A DNA stretch of 64,000 bases from Chromobacterium sp. IIBBL 290-4 (GCF_024207115.1 NZ_CP100128.1:2108001-2172000); one strand, 5' to 3'. Counted from the first letter of the stretch, positions 8,781 through 20,200 are shown. A program made the numbers and translations. The notes: generated from the letters alone by a model not told the origin.

Positions 8781-9665
8781 GTGACTGAGCCCAGATTAGG
8801 CTTGCCGAATCTCGGCTTCGGCGTCGGCTTGCGCAATACCCATCTGCAGCATATCGCGGAGCATGGCGCCGGCGTCGACTGGTTCGAGATCATCAGCGAA
8901 AACTTCATCGGCCATCGCGGCTATGCCAGGCATGTGCTGGACCGAGTGAGGAAAGCCGTGCCCATTGTCATGCACGGGGTGTCGCTTTCCATAGGAAGCT
9001 GCGACCCGCTGAATCGGGGCTATCTGGAACAGCTGCGCCGGCTGGCCGAGGAGTTGCGGCCGGCGTGGCTGTCCGACCATCTGTGCTGGAGCGGCGTGGC
9101 GTCCGTCAATTCGCACGACCTGCTACCCCTGCCGCTGACCGAGGAAAGCTATCGCCATGTGAAAGACCGCGTCTTGCAGGCGCAGGACGCGCTGGGCCGG
9201 CCGCTGGTGCTGGAGAACCCCAGCAGCTATCTGCAGTTCGCCCACTCCACCATGCCGGAATGGGCCTTTCTGTCCCGCCTGGCTGAGGAGAGCGGCTGCG
9301 GCCTGCTGTTGGACGTCAACAACGTCTATGTGTCCGGGTACAACCACGGCTTCGATCCCGAGCATTACATACGGCAGTTGCCGGCCGACCACATCGTGCA
9401 GATCCACCTGGCAGGCCCCAGCGATTGCGGCGACTGCCTGATCGATACCCACGACCATCCGGTGCCGGAACGCGTCTGGGAACTGTATCTGCTGGCGCAA
9501 CGGCGCTGCGGCGGCGTCAGCACGCTGCTGGAGTGGGATGCCGACATCCCGCCGTATCCGGAGCTGCTGGCCGAACTGGACAAGGCAAGGCGTCTGCTGG
9601 CGGAGCGCGCGCCGGAAACGCTGCCGGGCGGAAAGGAAAGCCATGAGCCAGCCTGCCTTGCTTGA
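8781..9665 (+). CDS. DUF692 multinuclear non-heme iron oxidase (MNIO)
   Basis: 294 residues, TIM-barrel family of BufB, TglH, ChrH and MbnB, which oxidise cysteines of ribosomal peptides. All expected metal ligands are visible: H65 (MHGVS), H100 (SDHLCW), E145 (ENPSS), D178 with N180/N181 (LLDVNNVY), H209 (IHLAG), D222-H224-D225-H226 (DTHDH) and E251 (EWD). The start is GTG at 8781; the ATG three bases earlier is followed at once by a stop. It lies 12 bp after the ferritin-like gene and overlaps the next gene. The most obvious substrate is the Cys-rich tail of the upstream protein, since no small precursor gene is nearby. Confidence 0.92.
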   Translation: MTEPRLGLPNLGFGVGLRNTHLQHIAEHGAGVDWFEIISENFIGHRGYARHVLDRVRKAVPIVMHGVSLSIGSCDPLNRGYLEQLRRLAEELRPAWLSDHLCWSGVASVNSHDLLPLPLTEESYRHVKDRVLQAQDALGRPLVLENPSSYLQFAHSTMPEWAFLSRLAEESGCGLLLDVNNVYVSGYNHGFDPEHYIRQLPADHIVQIHLAGPSDCGDCLIDTHDHPVPERVWELYLLAQRRCGGVSTLLEWDADIPPYPELLAELDKARRLLAERAPETLPGGKESHEPACLA

Positions 9666-10512
9666 CAGCCAGCTGTGGCTGCTGACGGCGATGACCGCCG
9701 GAGGTGGTCTGGAACATGGTTTGGCGTTGGCGCAAGCCAACTACGGTCTGGACGAGGAAATGGTGGCCGAGCCGCCGCAGGGCGACCGTCGCTCGCGGAT
9801 CGGCGTTTACCATCATGGTTACTGGATGCGTTTGCTGGAGTGCCTGCGGGCGGACTATCCGATGCTGGGCAAGCTGCTTGGGCCATCCATGTTCGATCTG
9901 CTTGCCCGCGGCTATCTGGCTTCCCGGCCTTCGCGCTCGCCGTCGTTGCACGATCTGGGCGAAGGCTTCGCCGCTTTCCTGGCAGCCAGCCAGCCGGATC
10001 CGGATGCGGTTGAGTGCAGGCTGCCGTTGGAGTTGGCCAGGCTGGAGCGGGCGTATGCCGAAGCGCTGAGGGGAGAGGGCGTGGAGGCGGCGAAGCAGGA
10101 ACCGCAGGACGATTGGCTGGCATTGCTGGCGGTCGGCGAGCCGCTGGCGGCTTACAGCGTGCCTGATTGCGTCAGGCTGCTGGAGACCAGTTTGCCGGTG
10201 CATGAGTATTGCCTGGCGCTGGCTGTCGAAGAGAATGCGCCCCCGATCCCGGCGCCTGTCGCCTGCTTCCTTGCCGTGGCGCGGGCGCAATGGCGGGTGC
10301 GGTGCCATGAGCTCGAGTTGTGGCAGTGGCGGTTGTTGCACGCCATGAGACAGGGCGTCTCCGCGGGCGAAGCCATGAGTGAGGCGATGGAGGCGGCGGG
10401 CATGGTGGAAGAGGCGCTGCGTGCGCAACTGCTGCTGTGGCTGCCTGCTGCCCGGCAGTTGGGGCTGTTGCGGAGGAGCCATGCTGTCGCGCCGGACCAG
10501 TCCTCATTGTGA
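9643..10512 (+). CDS. DUF2063 partner protein of the MNIO enzyme
   Basis: 289 residues; the start ATG at 9643 overlaps the MNIO gene by 23 bp and has a GGAAAG ribosome site. The N-terminal DUF2063 domain (BufC/HvfC/TglI-like) shows [20 protein letters not shown] and YPMLGKLLG. In characterised MNIO systems this partner binds the precursor peptide and presents it to the oxidase. The C-terminal half is a less conserved helical domain. It ends the operon; the next gene is convergent. The pairing supports a modification system rather than a stray enzyme. Confidence 0.88.
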   Translation: MSQPALLDSQLWLLTAMTAGGGLEHGLALAQANYGLDEEMVAEPPQGDRRSRIGVYHHGYWMRLLECLRADYPMLGKLLGPSMFDLLARGYLASRPSRSPSLHDLGEGFAAFLAASQPDPDAVECRLPLELARLERAYAEALRGEGVEAAKQEPQDDWLALLAVGEPLAAYSVPDCVRLLETSLPVHEYCLALAVEENAPPIPAPVACFLAVARAQWRVRCHELELWQWRLLHAMRQGVSAGEAMSEAMEAAGMVEEALRAQLLLWLPAARQLGLLRRSHAVAPDQSSL

Positions 10513-10577
10513 AAATGGAATGCTCTTATTTTCAAACTGCCAGGGATGGCCAAAATTTCAAGCCAGTGAGGGACGAT

Positions 10578-11999
10578 TTATATGTCGTTAATTGAGCCTG
10601 TTGTGTCGCCAAGCCTGCCAATGCTTTGCGCTAATTGATATCGAGCAGTCAAAAGGTCTGACATGGCTTGAATGTGCTGTTGCCTTGCCGACGCGAGGTT
10701 GCTTTGGACGCTCATGAGTTCCTGGACATCGGCAGCTCCCACTTGATAGCGTTTGCTCGATGCTGCGAATGCGCGTTCTGCAATTTGCAGAAGCTTTTTT
10801 GCCTGAGAAAGATTGTCCTCGCCTGCCTGAACTTCTTGATAGTTCTTCCAAACGGCTCGGCTTATTTTTTGCGAAGCCCCATCCAGGATGGCCTGTTGTC
10901 TCGCGACCTCCGCCGTCGCACCGTGTATGCGGTAAGTTCGTTCAAATCCATCGAAAAGCGGTATGGATAATTGAATGCCTGCATAGCGTTGCTGGTTATT
11001 GGCCGGGGTTTGAGGCATTCCGGTGCCAAGACTTTCCGGTTGATTACTATGATTGGCGCGCAGCGTCAGCGTCACGCTTGGCCGGCCTTCTGCTGCGGCT
11101 TGATCGGCTTTCGCTTGAGCAGCTGCTAAGTTTTCTCGAGCTGAGATCAGCTCCGGGTTGTCGCTTTGCGCAAGGGTCAAGAGCTTCTGTATGTCTGAGT
11201 CCAGATGCCTCATCCCGGTGTCGGAGGGGGATAACTCGGTGACTGCTGGGTGGCTATTGGCGGGGAGGCCCATGTCGAGGGCAAGATTGCCTTGCGCGAT
11301 AGCTAATTGTTGCTCGGCTTTGATGCGATTGATTGCGCTTTGAGAAAGCGCCGTTTCTGCTTGCAACTGGTCGCTTATCGCTGCGACTCCGCCATTTGTC
11401 TTGGCTGTCGCGGCCTTCAGGCTGTTGGCTGCATTGTGCTCGTTGATGCGTGTGGCTGTAAGCGTGGCTTGCGCAGCTGCGACAGCATAGAAGTCGCGTA
11501 CGACGGTTGCGAAGATTAGAGCATGCACGGCTTGCTGGCTGGCCAGGGCTGCGCGCAAGCCTGCTTCCGCCACCTTGTGCCGAGCGGATCTCGCGCCAAA
11601 GTCGTAGAGCAGCCAGCTGAGGCTTGCGCTGTCGGTGCGGTAGCTATTGCTGTTGGTCGTGTTGAGATAGGGCATTGCCGGCGTGTTCGCGACATTGTGA
11701 TCACGTGCCCATTGTGTGTTGCCTTCCAATTTAGGCAGGTAGGCTGCGCGGGCTTGCCCGAGTTCGGCTTCTTGCAGTTTGATGCTGGCCCAGGCTTCTC
11801 GCGTTTGGGGATCGTGGCATAGCGACATATCGACAGCTGTGGGCAAGTCTAATCGCTTGGGCAGGGCCTGTGCGGAGCATGGCTCCTGCGTGGGAATTGT
11901 TGCTGATTGCGACCAGAGGGGGTCGGTTGGATAGGCGTCCCATGCGAGGCATTTTCCACAAACCAGAAGCGATTGTATTAAAAAAAACTTTAAATTCAT
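10578..11999 (-). CDS. TolC family outer-membrane channel for type I secretion
   Basis: 473 residues with a signal peptide (about 1-19) and two TolC/OEP repeats made of long amphipathic helices (AVDMSLCHDPQTREAW near the start; later SRYQVGAADVQELMSVQSNL-like text). It resembles the AggA/LapE type that serves RTX exporters. Ribosome site GGAAG precedes the start. It is divergent from the hlyB-hlyD pair across a 192-bp AT-rich spacer, so the three exporter parts are likely co-regulated. With the ABC and HlyD proteins it would form the exporter of the giant RTX protein. Confidence 0.9.
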   Translation of the reverse strand: MNLKFFLIQSLLVCGKCLAWDAYPTDPLWSQSATIPTQEPCSAQALPKRLDLPTAVDMSLCHDPQTREAWASIKLQEAELGQARAAYLPKLEGNTQWARDHNVANTPAMPYLNTTNSNSYRTDSASLSWLLYDFGARSARHKVAEAGLRAALASQQAVHALIFATVVRDFYAVAAAQATLTATRINEHNAANSLKAATAKTNGGVAAISDQLQAETALSQSAINRIKAEQQLAIAQGNLALDMGLPANSHPAVTELSPSDTGMRHLDSDIQKLLTLAQSDNPELISARENLAAAQAKADQAAAEGRPSVTLTLRANHSNQPESLGTGMPQTPANNQQRYAGIQLSIPLFDGFERTYRIHGATAEVARQQAILDGASQKISRAVWKNYQEVQAGEDNLSQAKKLLQIAERAFAASSKRYQVGAADVQELMSVQSNLASARQQHIQAMSDLLTARYQLAQSIGRLGDTTGSINDI

Positions 12000-12081
12000 T
12001 TAACTTCCACTTGCATTTTGGATTCTATTTGTCATTTGAAATGATACAATAATTCACAAATTTGTTACAATATGTTGATTG

Positions 12082-12129
12082 GATTTGCCTGGCAGGGGTA
12101 TCGTGATGCCGGCAAATCATTGTGACAAT
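12082..12129 (+). promoter_or_regulatory. Inverted repeats in the divergent tolC/hlyB spacer
   Basis: GATTTGCC (12082-12089) pairs with GGCAAATC (12111-12118), extended inward by four more pairs after a bulge. Directly beside it is the palindrome ATTGT-G-ACAAT (12119-12129). No T run follows, so a regulator-binding or 5' UTR structure is more likely than a terminator. It lies in the AT-rich promoter region shared by the two exporter transcripts. Confidence 0.4.
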
Positions 12130-12191
12130 TAATCTGACTTATTCATTTTTTTTGAAGGATGGATGAGCGGTATCGATGTGGATTCAGTTGA

Positions 12192-14300
12192 ATGGACGCA
12201 GGTATTGACGCTGGGGTGGCAGCCCTGGTGATTATCGCTAGGTATCACGGTTTCGCGGCGGATGCTGCGCAAATCAGGCACCAGTCGGGAAATCTTTCCG
12301 CGCAGCTTTCCGACGATGACCTTTTGTTGGCGGCCAGGCAATTGGGGTTGAAAGCCCGCATTGTGTCGCTGCCGCTATCTCGATTGGCGCATGCGAGCTT
12401 GCCATGTCTGGCATTGTTGAGCGATGGAACACGCCTGATCATCGGCAAGACGGATGGGCAAAGAGTATTGGTTCAAGACCCCGTGACTGAGCAGCTTGCC
12501 ATGCTGGCCATGGAGGAGCTGGTCCAGAGGTGGGATGGCCGGGCGGTGCTGTTTGCTTCACGGGCCTCGCTTGCGGGAGAGCTGGCTCGATTCGATTTCA
12601 CTTGGTTCATCCCTGCCATTGTGAAATATCGCCGGCTGATTGCGGAGGTATTCGCGGTTTCGCTGGCGTTGCAATTGTTTGCCTTGGTGACGCCGCTGTT
12701 TTTCCAGGTTGTCATGGACAAGGTGTTGGTGCATCGCGGTTTTGCCACCTTGAATGTGATTTGCATCGCCTTATTGATTACATCGTTGTTCGATGTGTTG
12801 CTGACCGGCTTGCGCACATATGTTTTTTCGCATACGACCAACCGTATTGATGTCGAGCTCGGCGCCAGCCTCTTCCGGCATCTGCTTGCTTTGCCCTTGC
12901 CATATTTTGGCGCGAGGCGGGTTGGGGATACGGTGGCGCGGGTCCGTGAACTGGAAAACATCCGCAGCTTTTTGACAGGGCAGGCGTTGACAGCCGTATT
13001 GGATGTGTTGTTTTCCGTCCTTTTCTTGGTGGTCATGTGTTTTTATTCCCTCAAGCTGACATTGATCGTCGCCTTATCTTTGCCCTGTTACGCCGCCATT
13101 TCCTTTGTATTGGTGCCATCGTTGCGGAACCGGCTGGACGAGAAGTTCGCTCGCGGAGCGGATAACCAATCCTTCTTGGTGGAAACCATCTCTGGCATAG
13201 AGACGGTCAAGTCGATGGCGGTCGAGCCGCAATTCACCCGACGTTGGGACCAACAACTTGCAAGCTATGTTACGGCTGGTTTCCGCGTGACGGCGCTGTC
13301 CATGCTCGGACAGCAGGGCATTCAATTGATCGGCAAGTTAGTCACGGTCCTGACTCTGTGGTTCGGGGCTTTGATGGTCATCGATGGCCATCTGACAGTG
13401 GGCGGCCTGGTCGCTTTCAACATGCTTTCCGGGCGAGTGTCCGACCCGGTGCTGCGTCTTGCGCAACTCTGGCAAGACTTCCAGCAGGTAGGCATTTCCA
13501 TGCGCCGATTGGGGGACATACTCAATACCCGTACTGAATTGCCGCCTAGTCGCCAAGCCCTGCCGGCCGTGCGGGGAGAGATCATGTTCGAGGATGTCCG
13601 GTTCCGGTACTCGCCTGATGGCCCGCAGGTGCTCAAGGGAATAGATCTGAGCATCCTCGCGGGAGAGGTGATCGGCATTGTCGGCCGCTCCGGCTCGGGC
13701 AAAAGCACGCTGACTAAATTGCTGCAGCGTTTGTATGTGCCTGAGGCGGGCTGCATCCGTCTGGATGGCATCGACCTGGCGCTGGCGGATCCCGCCTGGC
13801 TGCGACGCCAGGTCGGTGTGGTATTGCAGGAAAACCTGCTGTTCAACCGCTCGATTCGGGACAACATCGCGTTGAGCGACCCTGGCATGCCGCTAGACCG
13901 CGTGATGCAGGCGGCTAAATTGGCCGGAGCGCATGATTTCATTATCGAGCTCCCCGAAGGATACGACTCCAAAGTGGGGGAGCACGGCAGCGGCCTGTCG
14001 GGAGGGCAGCGTCAACGTATTGCCATCGCACGCGCATTGATCGGCAATCCTCGCATTTTGATTCTCGATGAGGCGACCAGCGCTCTCGACTATGAGTCGG
14101 AACGCATTATCCAACAGAACATGCAGGCTATTTGCCGGGACCGAACCGTCATCATCATCGCTCACCGCTTATCCGCCGTCCGCAATGCGGATCGCATCGT
14201 GGCGATGGACAAGGGGGAGATCGTAGAAATCGGCGCGCATGAAACCCTGGTGCGCCAGGGAGGATATTACGCACGCCTAGTGGAGTTGCAAGCGGTATGA
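12192..14300 (+). CDS. HlyB-like type I secretion ABC transporter/permease
   Basis: 702 residues. Order: a C39-like domain without the catalytic Cys (residues about 1-125, as in HlyB), a six-helix ABC membrane domain (about 140-430, including [10 protein letters not shown] and [10 protein letters not shown], almost as in E. coli HlyB) and a nucleotide-binding domain with Walker [10 protein letters not shown], signature LSGGQRQR and Walker [13 protein letters not shown]. It exports unprocessed RTX proteins through HlyD and TolC. The start at 12192 has no clear ribosome site; a good one (GAAGGA) instead precedes an ATG at 12163 that opens a 22-codon overlapping frame. It overlaps the next gene by ATGA. 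Confidence 0.93.
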   Translation: MDAGIDAGVAALVIIARYHGFAADAAQIRHQSGNLSAQLSDDDLLLAARQLGLKARIVSLPLSRLAHASLPCLALLSDGTRLIIGKTDGQRVLVQDPVTEQLAMLAMEELVQRWDGRAVLFASRASLAGELARFDFTWFIPAIVKYRRLIAEVFAVSLALQLFALVTPLFFQVVMDKVLVHRGFATLNVICIALLITSLFDVLLTGLRTYVFSHTTNRIDVELGASLFRHLLALPLPYFGARRVGDTVARVRELENIRSFLTGQALTAVLDVLFSVLFLVVMCFYSLKLTLIVALSLPCYAAISFVLVPSLRNRLDEKFARGADNQSFLVETISGIETVKSMAVEPQFTRRWDQQLASYVTAGFRVTALSMLGQQGIQLIGKLVTVLTLWFGALMVIDGHLTVGGLVAFNMLSGRVSDPVLRLAQLWQDFQQVGISMRRLGDILNTRTELPPSRQALPAVRGEIMFEDVRFRYSPDGPQVLKGIDLSILAGEVIGIVGRSGSGKSTLTKLLQRLYVPEAGCIRLDGIDLALADPAWLRRQVGVVLQENLLFNRSIRDNIALSDPGMPLDRVMQAAKLAGAHDFIIELPEGYDSKVGEHGSGLSGGQRQRIAIARALIGNPRILILDEATSALDYESERIIQQNMQAICRDRTVIIIAHRLSAVRNADRIVAMDKGEIVEIGAHETLVRQGGYYARLVELQAV

Positions 14301-15724
14301 CCAGCATGAAACTGTATTGGCAGGCAGGAAAGGATTTAGCACAGCGCTATCTCCAGATTTGGCGAGCGGTGTGGGCGCTTAGGCATGAACTGGACACGCC
14401 GCAACGGCCTGAGCATGAGCTGGCGTTTTTGCCGGCCCATCTGGCGGTGAGGGATACGCCGGTGCATCCGGCCCCGCGTTGGGCGATGCGAGCGTTGATG
14501 GCGCTGGCGCTGTTAGTGCTGCTGTGGAGTTGCTTCGGCCAGTTGGATGAGGTTGCTGTCGCGCATGGCAAGTTGGTGCCGAATGCCCAGGTCAAGATGA
14601 TCCAGTCCGCGGAGACGGGAACCGTGCGAGCAATCTTGGTCAACAATGGTCAGCGCGTGAAAGCCGGGCAGCCTTTGCTGGAGTTGGATACCACCATGGC
14701 TGGCGCGGATGCCTCCAAGACGAGGCTGGCGAGGCTGGACGCGATGGTTTCCATTGCCCGGGCGCATGCTCTGCTGGAGGCGCTGAAAACCTCGCGGCCG
14801 CCTCGCCTGGCGCCGGTGCCGGGCTTGTCTGACATCCGGCAGACTCAGGCGCAGCAATTCGCAGAAGGACAATATCGCGAATTCCTCGATAAACAGGGCG
14901 CTCAGCGCGCTGAGTTGATCAAACGCCAGGCGGAGTTGGAGAGCACCCGGCGAGAAATCGACAAGCTGCGTCAAACCGCGCCGCTGGCGCGCCAATCCGC
15001 CGATGCGTACCGCAGCCTGGTTAAAGACAACTATGTTTCGCGTCAGGACTATCTGCAGAAAGAGCAGCAGCGCATCGAGCAAGAGCAGAACCTGGCCGGG
15101 CAGCAAAGCCATGCCCGCGAACTGGAAGCTGGCATTGAGGAGCAGCGTCGGATATTGGATGCGGCCACCTCGTCTTTCCGCCGTGAATTGTGGGATGCCC
15201 TGAATCAGGCCCAGCAGCAACTTCCCCAATTTCAAGGGGAAGAAACCAAGGCTAGGCAACGAGAAGCGCGCATGCAGCTGCGCGCGCCTGTGAATGGCAC
15301 TGTGCAGCAATTGGTTGTGCATACCGTGGGTGGTGTGGTGACTCAGGCGCAAACGGTGCTGGAAATCGTGCCGGATGACACGCTGGAGGTTGAAGCCAAT
15401 ATCGAAAACAAAGACATCGGCTTTGTTCGCGCCGGCCAGCAGGCCATCGTCAAGGTCGAGTCCTTTCCCTTTTCCCGCTATGGCTATCTGGATGGCAAGG
15501 TGCTCAAGGTATCGAATGACGCGGTATCCGACCGCAAGCTTGGGTTGATCTTCCCGTCTCGCCTGCATCTGAGTCAAAACCGGATTCGGGTCGAGGATAC
15601 CTGGGTCAAGTTGTCTCCCGGCATGGCGGTAACCGTCGAAGTCAAAACCGGACGCCGCAGCGTGGCGGCCTATTTCCTCAGCCCGTTGATCGAATACGGA
15701 CAAGAGAGCCTGCGCGAGCGATAG
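14297..15724 (+). CDS. HlyD family membrane fusion protein
   Basis: 475 residues. A short cytoplasmic N-terminus is followed by one membrane helix (about residues 66-80), a lipoyl/barrel-sandwich half ([15 protein letters not shown]), a long coiled-coil hairpin (about 155-325, Gln- and Glu-rich) and a C-terminal beta-barrel ending in [17 protein letters not shown]. It bridges the ABC protein to TolC across the periplasm. The 4-bp ATGA overlap with the upstream gene shows translational coupling. The likely cargo is the RTX protein at 17236. Confidence 0.93.
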   Translation: MTSMKLYWQAGKDLAQRYLQIWRAVWALRHELDTPQRPEHELAFLPAHLAVRDTPVHPAPRWAMRALMALALLVLLWSCFGQLDEVAVAHGKLVPNAQVKMIQSAETGTVRAILVNNGQRVKAGQPLLELDTTMAGADASKTRLARLDAMVSIARAHALLEALKTSRPPRLAPVPGLSDIRQTQAQQFAEGQYREFLDKQGAQRAELIKRQAELESTRREIDKLRQTAPLARQSADAYRSLVKDNYVSRQDYLQKEQQRIEQEQNLAGQQSHARELEAGIEEQRRILDAATSSFRRELWDALNQAQQQLPQFQGEETKARQREARMQLRAPVNGTVQQLVVHTVGGVVTQAQTVLEIVPDDTLEVEANIENKDIGFVRAGQQAIVKVESFPFSRYGYLDGKVLKVSNDAVSDRKLGLIFPSRLHLSQNRIRVEDTWVKLSPGMAVTVEVKTGRRSVAAYFLSPLIEYGQESLRER

Positions 15725-16069
15725 CAAAGGCATTCGATCCAGCGTGGCCTGTCGCGAGCTCCCTGCCACAGCGGCAATCCCGGTTCGTGTGATTGTCGCT
15801 TAATTGCTTGTGCCAAATTTGGGATGTCCGGTATGGGGGGCGCGGAGCGATCTATGGATTAAAGGCATTGCCGGCGAGCTGTTATCCCTCTCCGTATTCA
15901 GTCTTAGGGCTGCGGCGCTGAACGCCGCATCTGAAGTTTATGCCTGGCCAAATCTTGAAGTCCGACTCCGCCGCAGAGCGGAACGGCAAGGCCAGCCCGA
16001 GTGAGGACGGGCGAATCAGAGTGGACAGGCGGGAGCCTGGATCCGTGATGAAAAAAGGAGTCTTTGCTA
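15725..16069 (+). other. 345-bp leader between hlyD and the cargo operon
   Basis: No convincing coding frame. Several short GC-rich hairpins are possible (for example GCGGCG with CGCCGC near 15910-15930) but I recognise no riboswitch class and no T-run terminator. The segment must hold the translation signals (AAGGAG at 16055) and perhaps a promoter for the cargo operon. Confidence 0.5.
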
Positions 16070-17239
16070 ATGATGAGGAAAAAGGCGGCGCTGACCTTGT
16101 GGGGGAGCTTGCTGCTTTCCTGCTTTGTCAGCCAGGCGGAACCGATTCCGATCCGCGATCCCTATTTTGCCCAGGCGCGCGCCGCCTGGCCGCCGCCGAC
16201 GCGAGAGCTGCGGGACAAATCGTTTGAGCTTATCGATACCGGCTTAGAGGGAACGTACCACGATATCCGACCCAAATTGGGCGAGTGGCTGGACAACGAC
16301 CACCTGATCGTGAACGCCGTCCAGCCGGGCTGGCATATGCAGCAGAAGGGACAGTTCCAGATCATGCTGGTCGACGCCCGCACCGGCAAGTCCAGCGTGC
16401 TGCTGCCGCATGCGATGCTGCAGTGCTGGAATGCCAAGCGCCAATTGGCGTCGATTCGACCTATTCCGGCCGAACTGCCGCCCGGGCGGCGGGTCTGGGA
16501 CCTGGAAAACTTTTTGGTGATGCATCTCGGTTCGGATGGCCTGTTGACGCGTCTAAGCGCGCTGCAGCCATTCGAACCGATCACCTGCGAGGCTACCGAC
16601 AACGATCTCCCATTGCTGAAGGACGGATATGGGCGGCCTTTGCAAGACATCGATGGCTTTCTACAGTGGGGGCTTCCAAAGCAGTCGTTTCAATCAAACT
16701 TCAATACGGTGCTGATGCGTCGCGGCCAGCCGCCCAAGCAAATCGGAGTGAGGGCGGGGGAGGTGTTTTCCCCTATTTATCTGCCCTATCTAAAGCGTTA
16801 TTTGCTCAATAGCGGCGACAGTCAGCATGACTCGGCTACCGACCGCCGGCTGGCCGGCGCCACCTGGGGCGATCGGCCCTACGACCTGACGCCGTACCGG
16901 CTGATGTCGGCGGACGGCGAAGTGACGGAAATCCCCTATCCCAAAATCATCTTCAGCTATGGCGTCCATGGTTTCTCCGACCTGCTGCCAACCCCGCAAG
17001 GTTTGTTGTTGGACTCCAGCGGCCGTTCCAGCCCGGGACTGCTGCTGCTGAAGGGCGAACAGCTGTACCGCATCTGGGGCGGGCAGCGCTGGTTCGCGCC
17101 GGGATGGCGCGAATCGGCCTATGGACTGAAGGTGTCGCCGGATGGCTGTCGGCTGGCCTTCATCCACGCCAGCACCTGGTCCGTGGATAGCAGCAATGAA
17201 ATCAGCATTTTGAATCTGTGCAAGGAAAATAATAAATGA
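16070..17239 (+). CDS. Exported protein of unknown function coupled to the RTX gene
   Basis: 389 residues from the ATG at 16070, nine bases after AAGGAG. A signal peptide is clear (MMRKKAALTLWGSLLLSCF, cleavage near SQA-EP). The mature part has repeated patterns of short strands ending in hydrophobic-aromatic motifs (for example EWLDNDHLIVNAVQPGW and WRESAYGLKVSPDG), which suggests a beta-propeller-like fold; this is inference. It lacks RTX repeats, so it is a Sec substrate. Its stop overlaps the start of the giant RTX gene (ATGA), so the two are made together. It may be a periplasmic helper, inhibitor or immunity-type partner of the enzyme domains; no family was recognised. Confidence 0.8.
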   Translation: MMRKKAALTLWGSLLLSCFVSQAEPIPIRDPYFAQARAAWPPPTRELRDKSFELIDTGLEGTYHDIRPKLGEWLDNDHLIVNAVQPGWHMQQKGQFQIMLVDARTGKSSVLLPHAMLQCWNAKRQLASIRPIPAELPPGRRVWDLENFLVMHLGSDGLLTRLSALQPFEPITCEATDNDLPLLKDGYGRPLQDIDGFLQWGLPKQSFQSNFNTVLMRRGQPPKQIGVRAGEVFSPIYLPYLKRYLLNSGDSQHDSATDRRLAGATWGDRPYDLTPYRLMSADGEVTEIPYPKIIFSYGVHGFSDLLPTPQGLLLDSSGRSSPGLLLLKGEQLYRIWGGQRWFAPGWRESAYGLKVSPDGCRLAFIHASTWSVDSSNEISILNLCKENNK

Positions 17240-20200
17240 GTACCCGTATCGATTTTTTGGCCGACAGGTCGGCGCTGTTGTGCGCGGCTTATACCGCGAT
17301 GGACCAGACCTATGGCAAAACCGCAGCAGGCTACCAATTGCAGGGCATAGACAATTCCGGCAATGGCAAGAAGCTGCCGTGGGATGTACCACCCGGTTGG
17401 GTGATTACCCGCTCGGTGGAGGACCCGGGCCAGGGCGGCAAGGTGGTGATCTATCGTAATGAGGCCAGCAACCAGGTGATGGCGGTGGCGATGGGCACCA
17501 ATGGCAATAGCGATCTGGCCGGCTGGCACAGCAACTTCCAGGATTTCGGCATGTCGCAGTGGCATTCTCAGTACAAGGATGCCAGCGGGAAGACTCTGAA
17601 AGACAATGTCTATGAGGCCTTGAATAAAGAGTTGGAGATTCCAGGCGCGCAGTTGGTGTGCGTGGGCGATAGCAAGGGCGGCGCCATCGCCCAGTTCATC
17701 TGCGCCGATATCGTTCGTGAGCGCACGGACAATAAAGAGAAGTACCCCAATCTTGCCGGCGTCAGCAACGAAAACATGGCCGTCATCGCCAACTCGGCGC
17801 CCGGTTCGGAAGCGGAGCTGAGCAGCGCTTACGGCCATCTGGATCCGCAGCTGTTCGCCGGCATCAGCAGCTATTACACGGCGGCACGCATGCAGGATGG
17901 CTCGGCGACGGAGATTGTGTCGCAAACCGGCGGCGCCTATCTGGCCAATGCCGGCGATAAGCTGCATTACTTCGATCAAGGAGTCGGTAAGGATCGCGAC
18001 AGGATTGATCAGAATTCCAATCGATGGGCGTATCTGCACCGTCTGGCCTATTCCGGTGTGGACAGCATGGAGGCGCTGAGGGGAGACTTCAGCAAGTTGA
18101 GCGAAGGTCCGCGCGAAACCAAGAACATCAATGAAATGGTGCTGCTGGGCGGCTGGTTCAGCTCGCTGGGCCAGGGGGATAGCGTAACGACTCCCGAGGC
18201 TGCCGCGCGCATCGGTTCCTCCCTTGTGTGCGGTTTAGTGACCTCGCCGATAGCCGCGGTGAAGGGGGCTTTTGAAGGCCATTTCGGTTGGCAGTCGGTG
18301 ATAGGCTTGGCTATGTTGCCGTTGTGGGCTACCGGATATGGGGAGGTGATGGCGGAGGCCTGCGGTGTTTCTGTAGTCGCCAGCAATGGCGCCAAGTTTT
18401 TCGGCGACCCCAAGCTGGTGACCTCCAATACTGATTTGGCCACCTACACCAAGATGGTTGGCGCACCTTCGGATGCGCCAGCCGGTTCCCAGCGCTATTT
18501 CGGCATGACCAGCACCGGCGGTCGCTATGTGGTCGATCTGGATAATCATGGCAGCGGCCAGATTTTCTGCGAGGAAAACCAGGAACGTTCGCACTTGGAG
18601 ATCCAGCCGGGGCGGGTGGATATTTCGCGCTTTGACGCGAAGACCGGCGAGGCTTTGTCCGATGGCGTGTTCCAATGCACGCCGTCCGGCGCCACCATGA
18701 CCCATTTTTCTCCGCAGGGGCCGAACGCGCCGGTCAAGCTATCCAGTGTTGATGTTATGAGCTGGAATGCCACGCCCCTGCCATGGGAGCAGACTCAGAT
18801 TCTGGACGGCAATGCAGCCAATGCTGCTGGACATGCGCCTCTGAACGCCAACCAATTCGCCGTCGACGCCACGCATCACGATTGGGCCTCCATTTCCGCA
18901 GCCACCGGGGTCTCGGTCAATGATTTGGTCGCCGCCAATCCTGGCAGCAATATCGTGAGTCAATTGCCGGCCGGGCAGATTATTAATCTGCCGGCCGCCG
19001 ACAACCATCTCGCGCCCAGCATCGTGATCCGTCCCGATCCTCAGCCGCAAAGCCGGACTCAGAGCGAGGGCGAGGCGGTGGACTTGACCCGCCAAGGTTT
19101 CATCGACCACACCGCTACGCTCTCCATCGGCTTCGGCAATGGCATGCTCAACCATACCGATCTGGTTTCAACCACGGCGGCGAGCATGGCCTCGGCCTGC
19201 ATTCGACCCGGGGAGGTGCAGAACGACAACAACGACTTTACCAATAATGCGATAGCCAAAGCCATATTGGCGCCCGCCAGCATGGATGCCTGGGCCTCGC
19301 TGAATGCCGCGACGATAGGCAGTCAGTCGGCAAACTGCATGAATCAGGTATACATCGATCCCTTGGTATTGGATCTGAGCGGCAAAGGGATAGGTCTGAC
19401 ATCCTTCCAGAGCAACCCCGTGTTGTTCGATATCGACCATTCCGGCACCTTGAAGCGCACGGGGTGGACCGATGGGCAGACTGGTTTCCTGGTGGTGGCC
19501 AACGCCGACGGCAAAGTAACCGACATCAGCCAGATGTTCAGCCAGTATTTCGGCGGGCAGGCCGGGAGCAATGGCGGCGTCGGCACGGCGCCGTACGCCA
19601 ACGGTTTCGCTGCCTTGGCCGCGCAGGACAGCAACAAGGACAGCGTGATCGACGCCAACGACGCGATCTGGAGCTCCTTGCGGGTATGGGTAGACGCCAA
19701 CCATGATGGCAAGGTCGGCAGCGGCGAAATGAAGTCGATGGCGGACTTGGGCATCAGCCGCATCGACCTGCATGCGCAACAGACTCACCAGGTGATTGGC
19801 GGCAATGTCGTGACCGGCACGGCTACCTTTGTGATGCAAGGGCAGACGCATGTGGCCGCCGATGTGAATCTGGTGTCCGATCCGACCGGCAATACCTTCG
19901 AGTCCGGCCAGAGCGGCACCACCATCCATTCCTCGTCGATGGGGCCGAACGGCAAGCGCGAGGTCAAGACCTATCAGGATGCCGACAGCGCCAATGTGAC
20001 GCTGGACGCGGCCAAGCTGGGGGTGGATAACCTCTATGCCGGCAGCGGCAACGATACATTGATTGCCGCGCCAGGCGGCAGTTGGCTGGTGGGCGGCGGT
20101 GGCAGCAACGTCTACCAGGGCGGGGCCGGCAACGACGTGTTCGTGGTGTCGGCCAAGGATGATCCGGCCAATATCCATGGCGGCGGCGGCACCGACATGC

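Noticed and set aside
15725..16069. Cyclic di-GMP or other riboswitch before the RTX operon
   Set aside because: I looked for the conserved core patterns of common classes and found none; only generic GC-rich hairpins are present.
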